Shown: piece after piece, positions 18,598-21,713 of the stretch
Layout of the letters: every line of letters begins with the position of its first letter
How positions within the stretch are numbered: the first letter of the stretch is position 1
Virus record (IMG/VR): IMGVR_UViG_3300037508_000741
Span: 1 to 21,713 of that record
Reading direction: 5' to 3' (one strand)
DNA: 21,713 nt
DNA from: a virus
Notes under the pieces: generated by a model
Told to the model about the DNA's origin: nothing
Databases searched by the model: none
What the model saw: only the letters and a program-made list of their open reading frames with translations
Position numbers and translations under genes: made by a program

Positions 18598-18626
18598 ATA
18601 ATACCAGTTTTGAGGGGATCTGGCAA
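18598..18626 (-). promoter_or_regulatory. Promoter for the ParB-like gene
   Basis: Minus strand TTGCCA (18626-18621), 17 bp, TATTAT (18603-18598). GGGG/CCCC arms flank the -35 (18614-18630), again placing it in a hairpin loop. Leader ends AAACAC before ATG. Confidence 0.8.
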
Positions 18627-18650
18627 CCCCATGTTAGCAATCCGTAACGA

Positions 18651-19058
18651 TTACTTATTCATCTGAAGTGTAGGCACAGGCATACCACCTTCAGTAGGCA
18701 CATAGATGGTCACGTTACCTTTCTGCGAACCTTCTTCAATACCAGTGATGTACAGATACTGAAGATACTCACGGTTATCTTTCAGTGAATCACCGATGAT
18801 TTGGTTTGCTTTAGCAACACCACCAGCACGAATAATCTCTGCCTCAGCAAGCTGTTGAGCACTATCTTTCTTTGCTTGTGCTTCCAACACTGCTACCTGA
18901 CGAGTATATTCTGCTTTTTGAAGTTCTGCTTTACCAGCAAGAGATTGTTGCCACACATTATATTGTGGACCACCGATGAATACGATGGCAGCAAACACAC
19001 CCACACCAAGCGCAACAGCAGCAACGGTAGGGTCAATAAATCCAGAATTACGAGTCAT
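18651..19058 (-). CDS. Prohibitin/SPFH-like membrane protein (135 aa)
   Basis: A 135-residue protein: MTRNSGFIDPTVAAVALGVG starts a transmembrane helix (residues 11-29). Then follows a long Ala/Glu/Gln-rich coiled helix (KAELQKAEYTRQVAVLEAQA), a GVAKANQIIGDSLKDNREYL segment, and an IYVPTEGGMPVPTL tail. This layout (membrane anchor, AEA-rich helix, GxAxA, L-x-x-YL-x-x-L) resembles the C-terminal half of prohibitin/HflC proteins without the band-7 domain. It has a strong ribosome site (AAGGAG 7 nt before ATG) and overlaps the upstream gene by 11 nt. It could modulate a host membrane protease such as FtsH; this is inference. Confidence 0.65.
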   Translation of the reverse strand: MTRNSGFIDPTVAAVALGVGVFAAIVFIGGPQYNVWQQSLAGKAELQKAEYTRQVAVLEAQAKKDSAQQLAEAEIIRAGGVAKANQIIGDSLKDNREYLQYLYITGIEEGSQKGNVTIYVPTEGGMPVPTLQMNK

Positions 19059-19272
19059 AATCAATCTCCTTGTAGGTATAACCAAAGCCGCGTTGTGCCT
19101 TGATGTTGTTTTGAATTTGTTTTTTCAGTTGTTTATACTTGTATGTTTGCTTTTTAAAATCTACATATTGACTAACGTAATTAACCCGAGTATTCTCTTC
19201 GGGAGAAGGAGAATTCTCCTCCTCCACCACTTCTTCAGATGTTACGTCAATAACTTGTTCTTCGTTCAACAT
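19048..19272 (-). CDS. Hypothetical protein (74 aa)
   Basis: A 74-residue protein beginning MLNEEQVIDVTSEEVVEEEN, very acidic in its first third, then basic and aromatic (DFKKQTYKYKQLKKQIQNNI). This charge split suggests binding to a nucleic acid or to a partner. It overlaps both neighbours (7 nt with the conserved phage gene, 11 nt with the membrane protein). Function unknown. Confidence 0.7.
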   Translation of the reverse strand: MLNEEQVIDVTSEEVVEEENSPSPEENTRVNYVSQYVDFKKQTYKYKQLKKQIQNNIKAQRGFGYTYKEIDYDS

Positions 19273-19658
19273 GCGAGTGCTCCAGTAGGAATTTCAGCGA
19301 TGGTGGGCATAGTGTTTTCTTCAAACAGATGAAGATTGTAGCACACCCAGTCACCATTTACATACAGGTAAGCATACTCTTCACCAGAGTTGTTACCACA
19401 GAGATAATCATATTTGTTTTCATCAAGGCGAGGAGGAGTATACTCTTCACCGCGATCAGTATAATACTCAGGTTCGTTGTTATCGTTCCAGCAAGTGCTC
19501 ATGTCACCACCATCAATCAGTTCAGCAACTTTATCTTTGGTGTTGTAATGAGTCTTCAGAATACGACCAAGCCACTCAGGATAACCATCCCAGTGATGAT
19601 ACACAGAGAGCACAGATTCGTCAGCGAGTTGAATACCAATGCGAGAGCGAGTTGCCAT
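19266..19658 (-). CDS. Conserved phage HWDGYP-family protein (130 aa)
   Basis: A 130-residue protein beginning MATRSRIGIQLADESVLSVY, then HHWDGYPEWLGRILKTHYNT and VAELIDGGDMSTC. The opening T-R-S-x-I-x-x-x, YxHWDGYP and KV-x-x-LI-x-x-G pattern is widespread in phages and in some bacteria as an uncharacterised small protein. The later part holds WVCYNLHLF. It is the third gene of its operon, 5 nt after the 28-residue membrane gene. Role unknown, but conservation implies a real gene. Confidence 0.85.
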   Translation of the reverse strand: MATRSRIGIQLADESVLSVYHHWDGYPEWLGRILKTHYNTKDKVAELIDGGDMSTCWNDNNEPEYYTDRGEEYTPPRLDENKYDYLCGNNSGEEYAYLYVNGDWVCYNLHLFEENTMPTIAEIPTGALAC

Positions 19659-19663
19659 GATGT

Positions 19664-19750
19664 TCAGCGGTAAATGGTTTTGAAAAAGAATACGATGCCA
19701 CCAACTAAAAGAATGTAGGTGGCAAGCACAGAAAGATTAACAATATCCAT
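19664..19750 (-). CDS. Very small membrane peptide (28 aa)
   Basis: A 28-codon frame beginning MDIVNLSVLATYILLVGGIV and ending FKTIYR: one transmembrane helix. Its ATG shares a base with the TGA of the upstream gene (TGATG) and it ends 5 nt before the next start, so it is translated as part of the operon despite its size. Confidence 0.55.
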   Translation of the reverse strand: MDIVNLSVLATYILLVGGIVFFFKTIYR

Positions 19751-19944
19751 CAGAGAAGACAGAAAGAACCACAATAGTTTTGTGCCCAGTTAAGTGCTTC
19801 ATTCAACGGGCGAGGATTAGAAACCACCATGCTGTTACCTTCAACCTCAGCAACACAGACATATTCAGGGTTGCGAAGAGACATAGAAGGAACAAGAGTC
19901 AGGGTGCCTTGCTTGCCGCGACCAGCAGTGTAGTGGAAGACCAT
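19750..19944 (-). CDS. Hypothetical protein (64 aa)
   Basis: A 64-residue protein beginning MVFHYTAGRGKQGTLTLVPS, then NPEYVCVAEVEGNSMVVSNP and a helical LNEALNWAQNYCGSF. A beta-strand-rich first part and a short amphipathic helix. It leads the operon that ends with the SPFH-like membrane protein, behind a very strong promoter. No family recognised. Confidence 0.7.
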   Translation of the reverse strand: MVFHYTAGRGKQGTLTLVPSMSLRNPEYVCVAEVEGNSMVVSNPRPLNEALNWAQNYCGSFCLL

Positions 19945-19970
19945 CGGGGGTGTGTCTCGATTACCTATGT

Positions 19971-20025
19971 AATATACTGGATTTGGGCGCTGGAGTCAAG
20001 GGGTTGAACGATCAGCGTTGCTTAT
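19971..20025 (-). promoter_or_regulatory. Strong promoter with upstream element and start-site palindrome
   Basis: Minus strand: ATAAGCAACGCTGATCG (20025-20009), 9 nt, TTGACT (19999-19994), 17 bp, TATATT (19976-19971). ATTACCTATGTAAT (19960-19973) overlaps the start region. The element encodes the end of the upstream 46-residue gene. Confidence 0.85.
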
Positions 20026-20152
20026 GCTGTTGCCGATACCGATAAGACGCGGACGGGTCGGGGTCATAGAGACCACCACCAGCACGGTCATCAAGGTAGA
20101 ACATAACAGAGAATGTGGCAAGAATAATACCACCAACGATTGCGGTTACCAT
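20012..20152 (-). CDS. Small membrane protein (46 aa)
   Basis: A 46-codon frame, MVTAIVGGIILATFSVMFYL at the start, one transmembrane helix, then a Tyr/Arg-rich tail (SYRYRQQHKQR). It overlaps the upstream stop (TGATG) and its own end carries the promoter element for the next operon. One of at least seven tiny membrane proteins in the window. Confidence 0.6.
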   Translation of the reverse strand: MVTAIVGGIILATFSVMFYLDDRAGGGLYDPDPSASYRYRQQHKQR

Positions 20153-20292
20153 CAGAATTTAACGTTGACTCCGATTACTTTTGCTTTGGGATTACGAGCG
20201 AGAGCAGTTTCCCTCGCATCTTGAGGATTTACAGCTTGGACTTCTTCGTTGAAGACCTTGCCACCGACGTAGAGTTGAACAACGTAAGTCAT
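20152..20292 (-). CDS. Conserved small phage protein (46 aa)
   Basis: A 46-codon frame beginning MTYVVQLYVGGKVFNEEVQA and ending KVIGVNVKF. The Y-x-V-x-L, V-x-A-x-x-P-x-DAR-x-x-AL-x-x-NP and I-G-V pattern is that of a small beta-alpha-beta domain seen in cyanophage early regions. Coupled to the downstream membrane gene by TGATG. Function unknown. Confidence 0.7.
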   Translation of the reverse strand: MTYVVQLYVGGKVFNEEVQAVNPQDARETALARNPKAKVIGVNVKF

Positions 20293-20299
20293 AATAAAA

Positions 20300-20665
20300 T
20301 CACTTCATGTAAAGGTAAGCGCCTGCCCAATCAGCGTGGGCAAACAGATATTCACGATCACGAATCAGACGCAGATCGTAACGAACGCCCTTGGCAGGTT
20401 GCCTCCAAGACGCAGACTTGTAGACTTCACCCGTCTTCTTGTCAACAAAAGCGTGAACAGAACGTTGACCACCATTGTCAATCATGATGATCTTGTGATA
20501 CTTCTTGCCAGACACAAAGGTATAATCATAACCTTCGGGAGCAGCATCACGCAGAGCATCACAGAATTGCCATACCCACTTGACAACATTAAGTTGAAGA
20601 GTATTGCGAGCATCTTGCTGAGCGCAATAGTCGCTGAAGTCTTTGGTGAGAAAAGCGGAAGTCAC
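20300..20665 (-). CDS. Conserved phage hypothetical protein (121 aa)
   Basis: A 121-residue protein beginning MTSAFLTKDFSDYCAQQDAR, with a helical first half and a basic second half: YTFVSGKKYHKIIMIDN, VHAFVDKKTGEVYKSASW and KGVRYDLRLIRDREYL. The VHAF-V-D-x-K-T-G-x-V-Y-K-x-A-x-W segment is familiar from many phages as an uncharacterised protein. It has its own very strong promoter (TTGACA, 17 bp, TATATT) and leads a three-gene operon. Confidence 0.8.
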   Translation of the reverse strand: MTSAFLTKDFSDYCAQQDARNTLQLNVVKWVWQFCDALRDAAPEGYDYTFVSGKKYHKIIMIDNGGQRSVHAFVDKKTGEVYKSASWRQPAKGVRYDLRLIRDREYLFAHADWAGAYLYMK

Positions 20666-20690
20666 TTGGGTGTCTCTCGATTACCTATGT

Positions 20691-20719
20691 AATATACAGG
20701 AGATCCAGCGCCGTGTCAA
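20691..20719 (-). promoter_or_regulatory. Strong promoter with start-site palindrome
   Basis: Minus strand TTGACA (20719-20714), 17 bp, TATATT (20696-20691), with ATTACCTATGTAAT at 20680-20693. The region about 9 nt upstream of the -35 (20729-20745) matches the 17-nt element only loosely. It lies in the 3' end of the coiled-coil gene. Confidence 0.85.
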
Positions 20720-21045
20720 GCACTCCACCCATTAGAGCTTCTCATGAATGCTTCAAGCACTGATAAGCGAGACTTAACATCGCACATATCACGCTGTAGA
20801 TATTCGTAATCATCCTTCAGATAGTTATGCTGAAGAGCTTCATTGATAAACTTATCACGATACTCATTCAGTTCATCTTCTGTTTCAACATAGATGTTTT
20901 GAAGTTCTTCATATTTAATTTTGAGTTCTTCAAAGTTACGACGCCACGAGTCACGCTCTTTCTTCACGGCATCGTATTCCATTTTCATCAACACTTCATC
21001 ACTATACTGTGCCATGTATTTAAGATCCTGTATTGTTTGATTCAT
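20716..21045 (-). CDS. Coiled-coil protein (109 aa)
   Basis: A 109-residue protein, almost wholly coiled coil from about residue 20 to 100: DAVKKERDSWRRNFEELKIK, then EELQNIYVETEDELNEYRDK and a final SRLSVLEAFMRSS. It may scaffold or bind a host protein. Its start overlaps the upstream gene by 26 nt, a longer overlap than most neighbours. No family assigned. Confidence 0.75.
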   Translation of the reverse strand: MNQTIQDLKYMAQYSDEVLMKMEYDAVKKERDSWRRNFEELKIKYEELQNIYVETEDELNEYRDKFINEALQHNYLKDDYEYLQRDMCDVKSRLSVLEAFMRSSNGWSA

Positions 21046-21217
21046 CTTCCTGACATTTTGCTATGAATTCTTCTAATGCTTTGGTAAAATACTCCTGTAG
21101 TTCTTCCTGAGTCATTTCATTAAAAATAGCATACTTTGGGTCATTTGGATCCCATTCAATAGCAAGGGTGCCGTCATCATTCTCACTGACTTTTAGAGAA
21201 TCTTCAGTATACGTCAT
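21020..21217 (-). CDS. Conserved cyanophage protein MTYTEDSLKV (65 aa)
   Basis: A 65-residue acidic protein beginning MTYTEDSLKVSENDDGTLAI and ending KCQEDESNNTGS. EWDPNDPKYAIFNEMTQEEL and a helix YFTKALEEFIAK follow. I recall this N-terminal pattern from small cyanophage early proteins. Overlaps its neighbours by 14 and 26 nt. Function unknown. Confidence 0.75.
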   Translation of the reverse strand: MTYTEDSLKVSENDDGTLAIEWDPNDPKYAIFNEMTQEELQEYFTKALEEFIAKCQEDESNNTGS

Positions 21218-21386
21218 TTGGTCTCTCCCAATCTTTTAGTGACATGGTATAATTAATCAACGCATCAATTTGTGCCTGAAGACGATTCTCCAGTTCATAC
21301 AATGCGTTGGTGGTTTCAATGTTTTCTTGTTCCAAAATTCTAACCTTGTCTTCAAGAAATGTCAAGCGTTCTTTGTCTGTCATCAT
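21204..21386 (-). CDS. Coiled-coil protein (60 aa)
   Basis: A 60-residue protein starting MMTDKERLTFLEDKVRILEQ, then ENIETTNALYELENRLQAQI, a continuous heptad coiled coil, with a short DWERPNDVY tail. Two adjacent ATGs (21386 and 21383) overlap the upstream stop; either could be used. A longer frame to 21437 overlaps the upstream gene and is less likely. Function unknown. Confidence 0.7.
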   Translation of the reverse strand: MMTDKERLTFLEDKVRILEQENIETTNALYELENRLQAQIDALINYTMSLKDWERPNDVY

Positions 21387-21592
21387 TCTTCCATCGGGTG
21401 ACCTTTGCGCCAAATAGTTGTGTCGGGGGGTTCGCACTTTGCGTCCCAGGAACGAACCAAAAGTTCGGTGAAAAGTTCCATCTTATCGGGGTGAACAGCA
21501 GCAGGATTTTGATTGATTTGCTTTTTCAAAGCTACCAACTCTTTCCATTCCTCTTGAGTTAGATCAGAATTGGTAGAATTTGAATAGGACAT
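21383..21592 (-). CDS. Conserved small cyanophage protein (69 aa)
   Basis: A 69-residue protein beginning MSYSNSTNSDLTQEEWKELV, then ALKKQINQNPAAVHPDKMEL and a C-terminal EPPDTTIWRKGHPMEE. The LTQEEW-x-EL-x-AL-K and HPDKMELFTELLVRSW segments look conserved among cyanophages. It leads a four-gene overlapping operon at the right edge of the window. Function unknown. Confidence 0.75.
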   Translation of the reverse strand: MSYSNSTNSDLTQEEWKELVALKKQINQNPAAVHPDKMELFTELLVRSWDAKCEPPDTTIWRKGHPMEE

Positions 21593-21713
21593 GGACTCAT
21601 TGCGATTTACTACACTAATTTATCAGCAAATCCACACAAATGGGGATTTCTTAATATTCTCTTTTTCTTTATGTATCAAAAAGTTACAATTATATAATTC
21701 CCATGTATTTGAG
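21593..21713. other. AT-rich upstream region of the last operon
   Basis: No gene recognised. On the minus strand TTGTGT and TAGTGT at 16 bp (21635-21608 region) could be a weak promoter for the operon beginning at 21592. The remainder is AT-rich and may belong to an upstream gene end outside the window. Confidence 0.35.

Noticed and set aside
1-21713. tRNA genes, which many cyanophages carry
   Set aside because: No cloverleaf-like sequence with the conserved T-arm was noticed on either strand in the gaps between genes.

Overview
The window looks like part of the genome of a T4-like myovirus infecting cyanobacteria (a Synechococcus-type cyanophage). The left end carries baseplate genes in cyanophage order: a large structural protein, gp6, gp25 and a PAAR-like spike tip. 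A perfect T4-type late promoter core (TATAAATA) precedes gp25. The rest is a long array of short, tightly packed genes of the kind found in cyanophage early regions. Every gene I can support lies on the minus strand, so transcription runs from high to low coordinates. I saw no tRNA, rRNA, CRISPR array or insertion sequence.

Layout. (1) 1-6164: virion and baseplate genes plus small late genes, AT-rich. (2) 6165-7100: a secreted protein with a coupled small gene, a strong promoter, and a junction where base composition changes sharply. (3) About 7060-10110: a GC-rich accessory island of small genes (HicA-like, an NGW-YETW family protein, KTSC-like, ArdA-like antirestriction, small membrane peptides and unknowns). 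Many of these have their own promoter, and one 21-22 bp promoter-like element recurs five times. Stem-loops sit between several stop codons and the next promoter. (4) 10100-12660: AT-richer small acidic proteins separated by long inverted repeats and by three inverted pairs of TTTTCCACA, a DnaA-box-like 9-mer. (5) 12660-14460: two translationally coupled small-gene operons. (6) 14460-18600: an adenine-type DNA methyltransferase overlapping a PD-(D/E)XK nuclease (a probable restriction-modification pair), an SF2 helicase and a ParB-like protein. (7) 18650-21600: three operons of small conserved phage proteins, including a prohibitin/SPFH-like membrane protein.

Regulation. Most early-type transcription units start from very good sigma70-like promoters (TTGAC(A/T), 17 bp, TATATT or similar). 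Four of them, and a fifth less perfectly, share an unexpected 17-nt element, ATAAGSAAYGCTNATCG, placed exactly 9 nt upstream of the -35 box. Several have the -35 box in the loop of a GC-rich hairpin. Four have an ATTAC-n-GTAAT palindrome over the -10/start region. Together with the intergenic stem-loops this resembles the shuffled 'promoter early stem-loop' cassettes known in T4-type phages, but the 17-nt element looks specific to this phage or its relatives.

All assignments come from reading the sequence by eye. Family names rest on remembered motif patterns; no database search was run.
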